From NCBI GenBank assembly GCA_036881805.1, contig JBAJNK010000060.1, forward strand, positions 1 to 7,274: DNA of 7,274 nucleotides, given 5' to 3'. The stretch comes from JANQLC01 sp036881805 (GTDB lineage Bacteria; Bacteroidota; Bacteroidia; Flavobacteriales; JANQLC01). This document shows, in pieces, positions 1-6,728 of the stretch (the first letter of the stretch is position 1; each line of letters starts with the position of its first letter). Position numbers and translations under genes: made by a program. The notes beneath the pieces were generated by a model that was given only the letters and a program-made list of their open reading frames with translations, was not told where the DNA came from and did not search any database.

Positions 1-835
1 CAGATCGACTCCCACAGGACAAAGACAAACGACAAAAAAATAGCCCACTTTCCAGACCGAGCCCATATGACTGACAACGCAATTGGGATTTTGCAACCAC
101 AACACAGTAAAGAAACAAAAAATAAGTCCTGCTTTTCAAGCCAAAAGGTCAAAACCAAAAAAAGTCCCTTTTTCAAGCTGCCAAACGAGAAAATGCCTCC
201 TTTTCAAATCGACACACAGCGCAGACAAACCCAAAGACAAATCTTCTTTTTAAGCCGCCGCGCACATACAAATACAAAAAAATACCCCCTTTCAGACCGT
301 TCCACATAAAACAAGAGCGAAAAAAATAAGGCCGGCTCTTTAGACTGCCAAGCGGAAACAAAAAAACAAAGCCAACCCTTAGATTAACCCGCTGTGGATA
401 AACACCAAAAACCCCTTTTTAAGCTGCCATACAGTACAAATGCACAAGAAATCAAAGTCAAAAAAATAAGTTCCCTTTTCAAATCACCACACAAGGACAA
501 GAGCAAAGGAGGTAAGTCTGCCTTTTCAAACTGCCAAGCGGAAACAAGCGCCTTCTCCCAATCACCACACAGGGGCAAACTCAAAAAATAAAACCCGTCT
601 TTTTAAAACCACCACACCGGACAAATATTGAAAAATATCTGCCTTTTCAAACTGCCAAAACGGGATAGATATAGATAGCGCAATGCTGGGCTTTCAAACC
701 GTCCCGCAGAGACAAACATCGGCAGCGGTAAGAGCTCTCTTTTCAAACTATCACCCACAGGCGCAAAAAACACCTCCCTTTTTTCAAAACGCTGCACGAG
801 ATAAAAACCACTTCTCCACAGAGACCGGGCAAAGG
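1..835 (+). repeat. Left degenerate ~44-bp tandem repeat array
   Basis: This stretch holds no convincing gene. It can be cut into about 19 consecutive related units, usually 37-48 bp. Each starts with an A-run (often AAAAAAATAAG), continues with a C-rich step and a T-run followed by CAAACTGCC or TAAGCCGCC, and ends with a CACAGGGACAAAAACC-like segment. Clear units begin near 116, 322, 460 and 590. Units are diverged, but some share long identical words: the 18-mer ACTGCCAAGCGGAAACAA occurs at 344-361 and again at 530-547. The word GCACATACAAATA at 262-274 recurs in the right array at 7183-7195. The array is cut by the window start and fades out about 30 bp before the tRNA gene. Short reading frames on both strands are interrupted and shift with the uneven unit length, so I treat them as non-coding. 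Seen directly: the repetition. Unknown: origin and function. Confidence 0.85.
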
Positions 836-838
836 CTA

Positions 839-863
839 CTCCAATTGGAGCGACTCGAAAGTC
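839..863 (-). other. Two small hairpins just downstream of tRNA-Leu
   Basis: On the minus strand, four bases after the tRNA discriminator base, the sequence reads GACT TTCG AGTC (852-863), a 4-bp stem closed by a UUCG tetraloop. It is followed directly by CTCC AATT GGAG (839-850), a perfect 12-base palindrome that can fold as a 4-bp stem with a 4-base loop. Their place right behind the tRNA suggests a 3' processing or end-of-transcript structure. No U-run follows the hairpins, so this is not a standard intrinsic terminator. Stems this short can occur by chance. Confidence 0.3.
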
Positions 864-867
864 TTTG

Positions 868-951
868 TACCCGGGGCGGGAATCGAACCCGCATTCCGTT
901 GCCAGAACTGGATTTTGAGTCCAGCGCGTCTACCAGTTCCGCCACCCGGGC
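868..951 (-). tRNA. tRNA-Leu (anticodon CAA)
   Basis: This is an 84-base class II tRNA read on the minus strand. The acceptor stem pairs GCCCGGG with CCCGGGT, with a G-U pair at position 1-72. The D-arm contains AACTGGTAGACGC. The anticodon stem CTGGA/TCCAG encloses the loop CTCAAAA, giving anticodon CAA, which reads UUG. A long variable arm that can pair TCTG with CGGA, as leucine tRNAs have, comes before the T-arm GCGGG-TTCGATT-CCCGC. The discriminator base is A. The next bases are CAAAGAC, so the 3' CCA is not encoded and must be added after transcription. A TAnnTTTG-type -7 element lies about 11 bp upstream of the first base. The gene is divergent from prs. Confidence 0.97.
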
Positions 952-962
952 AAAGGCGGCGA

Positions 963-970
963 CAAAAGTA
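963..970 (-). promoter_or_regulatory. Bacteroidetes -7 element for tRNA-Leu
   Basis: The minus strand reads TACTTTTG here, an exact fit to the Bacteroidetes -7 consensus TAnnTTTG. It ends 11 bases before the mature tRNA 5' end, so transcription would start a few bases ahead of the tRNA. No clear -33 TTTG was found at the usual spacing of about 20 bp. Confidence 0.6.
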
Positions 971-1029
971 CCAAAAAAGAACTTTGAATCCGAGATTTGC
1001 CGCCACAAGGCATACTAGGGCCTTTTTCT

Positions 1030-1037
1030 TACCTTTG
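1030..1037 (+). promoter_or_regulatory. Bacteroidetes -7 element for prs-rplY
   Basis: TACCTTTG matches the TAnnTTTG consensus exactly. A transcript would start at about 1041-1045, leaving a leader of roughly 25-30 bases before the ATG at 1070. This argues against the in-frame TTG at 1046 as the start, since it would sit at or next to the 5' end of the mRNA. The nearest upstream TTTG (996-999) is 30 bp away, too far for a normal -33 element. Confidence 0.6.
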
Positions 1038-1069
1038 TACCGAGGTTGCAAAAATGCAAAAGACGCATC

Positions 1070-2002
1070 ATGTCTGAAGAAGTGAAAATCTTCTGTACCC
1101 GAGCCAGCCGATATCTAGGCAAAAAAATCGCGGAAAACTATGGCAAGCCCTTAGCTGAAATTGCCCTTGACGAATACAGCGACGGGGAATTTAAACCCTC
1201 CTTTGAGGAATCCGTACGCGGTTGCCGCGCTTTTATCATCGGTTCTACCTTTCCACCGCAAGACAATCTAATGGAGCTGCTGCTGCTCATCGATGCGGCC
1301 AAACGCGCTTCGGCTCAAAAGATAACCGTCGTCGTACCGTACTACGGTTGGGCACGACAAGACCGAAAAGACAAACCCCGTGTTCCCATAGCTGCCAAGT
1401 TGGTCGCCAGTCTAATCGCTACTGCTGGGGCTACCAGGCTGATGACCATGGATTTACACGCCGACCAAATACAGGGATTTTTTGAAATTCCCGTCGACCA
1501 CCTGTATAGTTCATCCATTTTTCTTCCCTATATCAAAAGCCTAGGGATCCAAGACTTAGTGATTGCATCACCGGATATGGGGGGAGCCAAACGCGCGCAC
1601 AACTATGCCAAATTTTTAGACTGCGATGTCGTCATTTGTTACAAGGAGCGCAAGCGCGCCAATGAGGTAGGCAAAATGATGCTCATCGGAGATGTCAAAG
1701 GTAAAAACGCGATCGTAGTGGACGATATGGTGGATACCGCTGGCACCTTGACCAAAGCGGCTGATATGATGGCTGAAAAGGGTGTCAGAAGCGTCAGTGC
1801 TGTCTGCACGCATTCCCTGTTATCTGGAAATGCGATGGAACGCATAGCACATTCAGCCCTGGTGCAGCTAATCGTAACGGATACGATTCCCATACAGACA
1901 GCTTCATCTAAGATAAAAGTGCTATCTTGCGCCCCGCTTTTTGCCCAGGTGATGAAAAGCGTACACAACTATACGTCGATCAGCCCCAATTTCATCATAT
2001 AA
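1070..2002 (+). CDS. prs: Ribose-phosphate pyrophosphokinase (PRPP synthase)
   Basis: This cytoplasmic enzyme transfers pyrophosphate from ATP to ribose 5-phosphate. The product, PRPP, feeds purine, pyrimidine, histidine, tryptophan and NAD synthesis. The protein has 310 residues, normal for the family, and is intact. Visible motifs are the ATP-binding flexible loop YYGWARQDRKDKPRVPI (91-107), the metal-binding histidine in MDLHADQIQGFF (His130), the YKERK segment (191-195) with the catalytic lysine/arginine pair, and the PRPP-binding loop VVDDMVDTAGT (216-226). The C-terminal SISPNFII resembles the ending of Bacteroides homologues. I chose the ATG at 1070, giving MSEEVKIF; an in-frame TTG at 1046 would add eight residues (MQKCKRRI) but lies too close to the predicted transcript start. 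No Shine-Dalgarno sequence is visible. The gene is followed after 9 bp by rplY, so the two are almost certainly co-transcribed, as prs-ctc is in many bacteria. Confidence 0.97.
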   Translation: MSEEVKIFCTRASRYLGKKIAENYGKPLAEIALDEYSDGEFKPSFEESVRGCRAFIIGSTFPPQDNLMELLLLIDAAKRASAQKITVVVPYYGWARQDRKDKPRVPIAAKLVASLIATAGATRLMTMDLHADQIQGFFEIPVDHLYSSSIFLPYIKSLGIQDLVIASPDMGGAKRAHNYAKFLDCDVVICYKERKRANEVGKMMLIGDVKGKNAIVVDDMVDTAGTLTKAADMMAEKGVRSVSAVCTHSLLSGNAMERIAHSALVQLIVTDTIPIQTASSKIKVLSCAPLFAQVMKSVHNYTSISPNFII

Positions 2003-2011
2003 TAAAAACCC

Positions 2012-2629
2012 ATGAAAACGATACGGATTCAAGGTAAAAAAAGAGCGCGCCTGGGTAAAGCAGCCACACGCGCCCTGCGCAAGGCTGAAAAGGTTCCTTG
2101 TGTTATGTACGGGGCTGGTGAACCCATCCATTTTGCTACTGATCAACTCGGTTTCAAAGGCCTGGTCTACACGCCGGATGCCCATTTCGTAAATGTCCAG
2201 CTCGAAGATGGTGCGCGCCATGAGGCCATACTGCAAGATGTGCAGTTTCACCCGGTAACGGATGCCATTTTACACGCCGATTTTTATCTGTTGCAAGCCG
2301 ACAGACCTATATGTATGTCTATTCCGGTGCGTTTAACCGGCCGCTCACGCGGCGTCACGGCTGGCGGCTCCCTGAGCCTCTATATGCGTCGCCTAAAGAT
2401 ACGCGCGATCCCCAAAGAAATGCCCACAGCAGTCGAAATCGATATCACGCCCATGCGCATTGGAGACCGGAAATACGTAACCGAATTACAGGGTGTTGGA
2501 AATTACAAACTGCTGCATCCGGATAACGCAGTAGTCGTAGCCGTACGCCGATCAAGAGCTGCCATGTCGATGGGTGTGGAAGCCGATGCAGGAGGCGAAG
2601 AAACCGACTCGGAATCGGAAAACACCTGA
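2012..2629 (+). CDS. rplY: 50S ribosomal protein L25, long CTC/TL5 type
   Basis: This protein binds 5S rRNA in the large ribosomal subunit; the long form is also known as general stress protein CTC. It has 205 residues. An N-terminal L25 domain covers about 1-95, with GKAATRALRKAEKVPCVMYG at 15-34 and DVQFHPVTDAILHADF at 76-91. A C-terminal TL5-type beta domain covers about 96-182, with IPVRLTGRSRGVTAGGSL at 104-121. An acidic low-complexity tail, GVEADAGGEETDSESENT, closes the protein, as in many Bacteroidetes L25 proteins. The ATG lies 9 bp after the prs stop, with no Shine-Dalgarno sequence between them; translation probably depends on the prs transcript. A peptidyl-tRNA hydrolase gene (pth) often follows ctc in other bacteria. 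It is absent here, and the repeat array starts almost directly after the stop. Confidence 0.95.
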   Translation: MKTIRIQGKKRARLGKAATRALRKAEKVPCVMYGAGEPIHFATDQLGFKGLVYTPDAHFVNVQLEDGARHEAILQDVQFHPVTDAILHADFYLLQADRPICMSIPVRLTGRSRGVTAGGSLSLYMRRLKIRAIPKEMPTAVEIDITPMRIGDRKYVTELQGVGNYKLLHPDNAVVVAVRRSRAAMSMGVEADAGGEETDSESENT

Positions 2630-2639
2630 GCGCCCTTAC

Positions 2640-4559
2640 CGCCATAAAAGTAAAAATAAAGGCTGTCGGACAGGCTATCCCTAGAATCTACAACAAAAGA
2701 GCAAATCTGCTTTCTCACACCGTTACAAAAGGCCAAAAACAAGGCGTGAGACCGGATTTCCAAATCCCCACAAAAGGTCGAAATCAAAAAGGTAAAAGCT
2801 GGCTTTTCAGGTAATCCCCTAGAAGCAAAACCAAAAAACACGGCTGCGCGATCAGGCTATCCAACCACAGGGTAAAAAATAAAGCCCGCCTTTTAGACTC
2901 ACTTCACAGTGGCGAACACAAAAGATAAGGCTGGATTTTCAGTTAACCCCATAGAGACGAGAGTAAAAAACAAGACCACCCCATCAGGCTGTCCCCCAGC
3001 GGACAAATACCAAAAAATAAAGTTGTGTTTTAGACCTTCTCATATAGCATAAGCATGAAAAATAAGATCAGTTTCAAACGTCCAACAGGAAGAAAAGCCC
3101 CGCTCAAAACATCACAAAAACAAGAATCAGGCCAGCGGATTAGACTTGGCCCCGCGATAAAAGACAGCGGCATTGAACACAGGGAAAAAATAAGTCAGCT
3201 GTATAGGCGCTATCTCACATGGGAGAAAACCCAAAAAATAAGCGCTTTTCAGGCGCTCCCCAATGGATTGAGGCCGTGATCGGACTTTTACAATTGGAAC
3301 CCAGCACAGACAAGCGCAAAAAAATAAGCTCGGGTTTTAAACCCCCAACCGGGGATAAAAAACAAATCCCCTTTTCAGGCGTCCCATCGGGACGAAAAAT
3401 AAACCCCGCCTTTCAACCCGGCACAAAAGGACAAAAAAGACCCCGCTTTTTTAGACGACTACCCAAGCAGTGCCGCTGGAACACAGCACAGACAAACACG
3501 AAAAACAGGGCTGGACTTTCATCGGGCTACTATAGCCATGCGGAGATAAAAACGAGTTCTCGCTTTAGACTGATTCCCTTTGATTTACAGCATGATCGGG
3601 CTTTTCTAACCCGAATACAGCACAGGGACAAAAAAGTGAGCTATCCTTCCAAGCCGCCCCATAAGGATAAAAGTCAAAAAACAAATCCCGCTTTTTAAAC
3701 TGTTATGCGCAATAAATGCAAAAAAATAAAGGCCCTCTTTTTCAAAACATTACAAAAGTGCAAAAACCAAAAAAGCGTACCCCGCTTTTCAAACCGCTGC
3801 GCATAGGTGAATACAAAAAACAAATCTCTTTTCACCCCGACCCCACAGGATAAAACCAAAAAAGCCCGACTTTTTAAGCTGTAAAACGAGAAATAAACCC
3901 CATTTTTAAGCCGCTCACCAACCGGGAACAAAAAACCCGTCTTTTAAACCGAACCAAGGGATAAGTCTCCTTTTCAGTCCACCCCCACAAGGATGGAAAA
4001 TAAGCCGCCTCAAAAGGACAAAAACAAAATACAAGCCCCCATTCTTTAAACCCCCAACCGGGAACGAGAAATAACCCCCTTTTCAAACCGACCCAAAGAA
4101 GACAAAAACAAAAAATAAGCCCCATTTTTTAAACCGCCAAACGGGAATAAAAACAGAGATAAGGCCGACTTGCCAAACCGTTGTAGGAGCAAAAAAACCC
4201 ATCTTTTTCAAAGCCTTAGAAAAAAGAAAGGGAACAAACCGACACGAGGAGAAAGACGCCAAAAACAAGCCCGCTTTTTCAAATCCTTTCAACAGACAAA
4301 AGATAAGAACATCTCTTTAAATCAAACCGTTGTGGTAAAGACAAAAAGATAAGACTGGAATCTCAGATTATCTCCGCCCACAATGACAAAAAATATCCCC
4401 TTGTTCGAGCCATCCACCGGGAATAAAAAACAAGCCTTTCCGCCAGGCCATCAATTGGAAACGAAGGAATATCCATTCTTTTTAAACCCGCACAAAACCA
4501 AAAAACAAGCCCGCTTTTTCAAACTGCCAGGCATAGGGGAATAAGAAAAACAAAGTCAG
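2640..4559 (+). repeat. Central degenerate ~44-bp tandem repeat array (1.9 kb)
   Basis: I see no gene in this 1.9-kb stretch between the convergent rplY and trxB. It is filled by roughly 40 tandem units of the same family and orientation as the left array. Good examples lie near 3315, 3674, 3770, 4108, 4261 and 4501. The closest match is a 23-base word that starts AAAAACAAGCCC and ends CTTTTTCAAA, found identically at 4261-4283 and 4501-4523. The first 400 bases are more diverged and contain a distinct middle segment, CAGGCTATCC (2671-2680, 2853-2862) or CAGGCTGTCC (2985-2994). The plus strand is rich in A and C: the 60 bases from 3361 hold 18 A, 22 C, 9 G and 11 T. Possible peptides of 60-159 residues can be read through it, but frames shift with the varying unit length and nothing resembles a known protein. 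Confidence 0.87.
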
Positions 4560-4616
4560 ATATGATTGGGCGACAAAGAGAAGGCGGAATTGAACAGCTG
4601 CTCACTTCAATCATAT
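4560..4616. other. Overlapping inverted repeats beyond the trxB stop
   Basis: ATATGATTG (4560-4568) and CAATCATAT (4608-4616) form a perfect 9-bp inverted repeat with a 39-base loop. Inside it, ATTGAA (4589-4594) pairs with TTCAAT (4606-4611) around an 11-base loop that begins with the palindrome CAGCTG. The two stems share bases and cannot form together. The site lies about 20 bp past the trxB stop and at the edge of the repeat array. It could help end or protect the trxB transcript, but no U-run is present. Confidence 0.35.
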
Positions 4617-4637
4617 ATGGGGCGCGGGCGAAACACC

Positions 4638-5603
4638 TTATCCCACTCGCATCGGGTCTGCAACCGAAGCCAAATATTTTTCAGCATCCAAAGCAGCCAT
4701 ACAACCCGATCCAGCTGCCGTGACCGCTTGCCTGTACACCTTATCCCTCACATCGCCTGCAGCGAAAACGCCGGGCAATGCAGTTCGCGTCGAATCGGGC
4801 TCGGCGACCAAATAACCGAGCGGATCCATTTCCAGCTGCCCCTTAAAAATAGCTGTGTTGGGCCTGTGGCCAATGGCGAGAAACACGCCTTCCAGTTCGA
4901 TCTGCCGCACTTTTCCCGTCTCGTTGTGAAAGACTTCAATACCGGTAACCACCTGCTCGCCCAAAACTTCTCGCAATTCGGTATGGAACAACACCTTTAG
5001 ATTTTCCGTATTTTCCGCCCTGTGCTGCATGGCTTTACTCGCTCTAAAGCGGCCTTTTCGTATCAATAAATAGACGACCCGGCAGAGCTTAGCCAAATAA
5101 GTAGCCTCTTCAACCGCAGAATCACCACCGCCCACAACGGCTACGCGCTGGCCTTTAAAAAAGAATCCATCACAGGTGGCACAGGCGGAAACCCCATTAC
5201 CGAGCAAGCGCTTTTCAGATTCCAGTCCCAAATATTTGGCCGAAGCACCGGTACCGATAATGACCGAACGGGCACGAATCGCCCCGCCCCCATCGATGAC
5301 GAGTTTGTGCCATCCCCCCCTTTCTTTGGAAAACGCTACAGCGGTTACCGAAGTCAATCGCACATCGGTACCAAAGCGCTCTGCCTGGCTGCGCAAATCT
5401 TCCATCAGCACAGGTCCTTGTACACCCGACGGATAACCGGGGAAATTATCCACCTCTGTAGTCGTGGTCAACTGGCCCCCGGGCGCCATACCCGTGTACA
5501 TCACGGGGTGTAAATCCGCACGGGCGGCGTAAATAGCGGCTGTGTATCCAGCAGGACCCGAGCCTATGATCGCACATGTTATCTCTTCGATTCGATCAGT
5601 CAT
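4638..5603 (-). CDS. trxB: Thioredoxin reductase (NADPH)
   Basis: This cytoplasmic flavoenzyme passes electrons from NADPH through FAD and a redox-active disulfide to thioredoxin. The 321-residue length is typical of the low-molecular-weight bacterial type. The FAD-binding motif GSGPAG is at 14-19, followed by GGQLTTTTEVDNFPG at 42-56. The redox centre CATC is at 141-144, just before DGFFF. The nucleotide-binding motif GGGDSAVEEATYL is at 158-170, and the second FAD motif AAGDVRDK at 281-288. The usual HRRxxxR segment for the NADPH 2'-phosphate reads IRKGRFR (181-187): the first residue differs, but basic residues remain at 182, 183 and 187. The ATG at 5601-5603 places GSGPAG at the normal distance from the N-terminus. 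The gene lies 80 bp after holA on the same strand, so it may have its own promoter, be read from holA, or both. Confidence 0.97.
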   Translation of the reverse strand: MTDRIEEITCAIIGSGPAGYTAAIYAARADLHPVMYTGMAPGGQLTTTTEVDNFPGYPSGVQGPVLMEDLRSQAERFGTDVRLTSVTAVAFSKERGGWHKLVIDGGGAIRARSVIIGTGASAKYLGLESEKRLLGNGVSACATCDGFFFKGQRVAVVGGGDSAVEEATYLAKLCRVVYLLIRKGRFRASKAMQHRAENTENLKVLFHTELREVLGEQVVTGIEVFHNETGKVRQIELEGVFLAIGHRPNTAIFKGQLEMDPLGYLVAEPDSTRTALPGVFAAGDVRDKVYRQAVTAAGSGCMAALDAEKYLASVADPMRVG

Positions 5604-5683
5604 AAAACGTTTATATTTTTATATGCTATACATCATTATTTTACATAAAATAGTTTAATTTTTAAAAACCCGAAAGGCGTGGC
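5604..5683 (-). promoter_or_regulatory. AT-rich spacer between holA and trxB, probable trxB promoter
   Basis: This 80-bp gap contains no repeat units. Its trxB-proximal three quarters are almost pure A and T, with only about eight G or C bases among the first 60 or so. That is unlike any other non-coding part of the window. Such a stretch directly before a start codon suits a promoter or upstream leader for trxB. I could not find an exact TAnnTTTG element, so no start site is assigned. No convincing terminator for holA is visible. Confidence 0.4.
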
Positions 5684-6688
5684 TCAATGCAGCAGTTTAA
5701 ACGTTAATTCTCTCAATATACCCAAATGACTGGCAACCGCACCAACGCCTTTTGATCGCGCATCGGCCTCTCGAATATACGAAATGCATTGGACGGCTTT
5801 CTTCAAATGATAATTTTGGCTCGCTATTCGGTAATCCCCCACAAAAAAACGGCTGACTCCCAACTTATTGGAAATGTGTTGTGCCGACTTATCCCGCTCT
5901 GTGTGATAGGTGATCAGATTGGTAAAAAAATGATACAACAGGTTAAGGGTAATGGCGATGGGGTTATTTTTTGGATTGGCACCGAAGTAATTGACGATTT
6001 GATTGGCTTTCCGCAGATCCCGGCTACCGAGTGCTTTGAGCAGTTCAAAGTTGTTGTAATCCTTGCTGATCCCTATGTTGCGTTCGACTATTTCTGCCGT
6101 AATTCTTTGACCTTTGGGAACGACCAACGCCAATTTACACAGTTCGCTAGCGATTCGAGATAGGTCCGAGCCCAAAAATTCGCCCAGCAGATGGCTGGCT
6201 TTTTCACCAATGGTGTATCCCTTAGCTCGTAGCTCGGAAGCAATCCAAGCTGGAATCTTATCTTCATACAGGCGTTTTGACTCGAATACGACACCATTCT
6301 GTTCGATGAGTTTGTATAGTTTCTTTCTCGCATCCAGCTTTTTATACTTATAATCCAGCACCAAAAGGGTGGAAGCCAGCGGATTTTCGGCATAAGCACT
6401 CAGGCGTTCAATCGAACTGGACAGCTGTTGCGCCTCGCGTACGATCACGAGCTGATAATCGGATCGGACTGGGTAGCGCTTGGCATTTTCAACAATGGCA
6501 TCGACGGTGGTTTCACCGCCGTACAAAACAGTCCGGTTAAAACCCTGTTGCGACTCCGTCAAAACGCAGTCTGCGATATGGTTTGAAATCGAATCGATAA
6601 AGTAAGGCTCCTCACCCATCAGCAGGTAAATGGGTGCATATCGCTGGGCTTTAAGCTGTTCGATTATCGCGCTATAGCTGCTATTCAT
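5684..6688 (-). CDS. holA: DNA polymerase III subunit delta
   Basis: The delta subunit of the clamp-loader complex opens the beta sliding clamp during chromosome replication. The 334-residue protein has the family pattern. An N-terminal AAA+-like domain begins APIYLLMGEEPYFID (18-32), and conserved segments follow at YPVRSDYQLVIVREAQQL (72-89) and LASTLLVLDYKYKKLDARKK (104-123). A middle helical lid carries LGSDLSRIASELCKL (172-186). The C-terminal collar domain includes FELLKALGSRDLRKA (214-228) and NPIAITLNLLYHFFTNLI (242-259). The open frame extends upstream to 6766, but the added 26 residues lie in promoter and repeat sequence. The ATG at 6686-6688 gives MNSSYSAIIEQLKAQRYAPI, the expected N-terminus. 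A -7 element ends only 6 bases before this ATG, implying an almost leaderless mRNA. trxB lies downstream on the same strand. Confidence 0.94.
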   Translation of the reverse strand: MNSSYSAIIEQLKAQRYAPIYLLMGEEPYFIDSISNHIADCVLTESQQGFNRTVLYGGETTVDAIVENAKRYPVRSDYQLVIVREAQQLSSSIERLSAYAENPLASTLLVLDYKYKKLDARKKLYKLIEQNGVVFESKRLYEDKIPAWIASELRAKGYTIGEKASHLLGEFLGSDLSRIASELCKLALVVPKGQRITAEIVERNIGISKDYNNFELLKALGSRDLRKANQIVNYFGANPKNNPIAITLNLLYHFFTNLITYHTERDKSAQHISNKLGVSRFFVGDYRIASQNYHLKKAVQCISYIREADARSKGVGAVASHLGILRELTFKLLH

Positions 6689-6694
6689 AGGTTG

Positions 6695-6728
6695 CAAAGT
6701 TACGCATAGCAGACGGTGTACAGGCAAA
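6695..6728 (-). promoter_or_regulatory. holA promoter (-7 TAACTTTG, possible -33 TTTG)
   Basis: On the minus strand TAACTTTG (6695-6702) matches the Bacteroidetes -7 consensus exactly. A TTTG within TTTTTTG (6725-6728) lies 22 bp further upstream, close to the usual -33 spacing. Only CAACCT separates the -7 element from the holA ATG, so the transcript should begin at or within a few bases of the start codon. The possible -33 element falls in the A-run of the first repeat unit of the right array. Confidence 0.62.

Noticed and set aside
1..835. Integron cassette attC sites
   Set aside because: Units lack the paired inverse-core and core sites with long imperfect palindromes, and no cassette genes or integrase are present.
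683..1018. 111-residue frame covering the tRNA-Leu gene, and the minus-strand frames 784-1008 and 836-1051
   Set aside because: They run through a complete tRNA gene and repeat sequence. They are chance frames, a well-known source of false protein calls.
863..1041. CTTTGTACC direct repeat (863-871 and 1033-1041) as a tRNA attachment-site duplication
   Set aside because: Nine bases is too short, the second copy is part of the prs promoter, and there is no integrase or element between them.
1046..1069. TTG at 1046 as the prs start
   Set aside because: It adds eight residues outside the family N-terminus and sits next to the predicted transcript start. The ATG at 1070 fits better.
3525..3537. 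Hairpin GGCTA-CTA-TAGCC as a regulatory site or terminator
   Set aside because: It is one isolated 5-bp stem inside the array with no U-run and no nearby gene end, so chance is a sufficient explanation.
3219..3698. 159-residue plus-strand reading frame as a gene
   Set aside because: It lies wholly in the repeat array, is rich in Lys, Pro and Ser from the A/C bias, has no recognisable domain or ribosome-binding context, and its repeats drift in frame.
3874..4292. Minus-strand frames giving Phe/Leu/Val-rich, membrane-like peptides
   Set aside because: The hydrophobic look comes from the T-rich complement of the A-runs. The frames break as unit length changes, and no start or promoter is visible.
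2640..4559. CRISPR array
   Set aside because: Units are contiguous and vary in sequence and length. There is no identical repeat alternating with unique spacers of constant size, and no cas gene is present.
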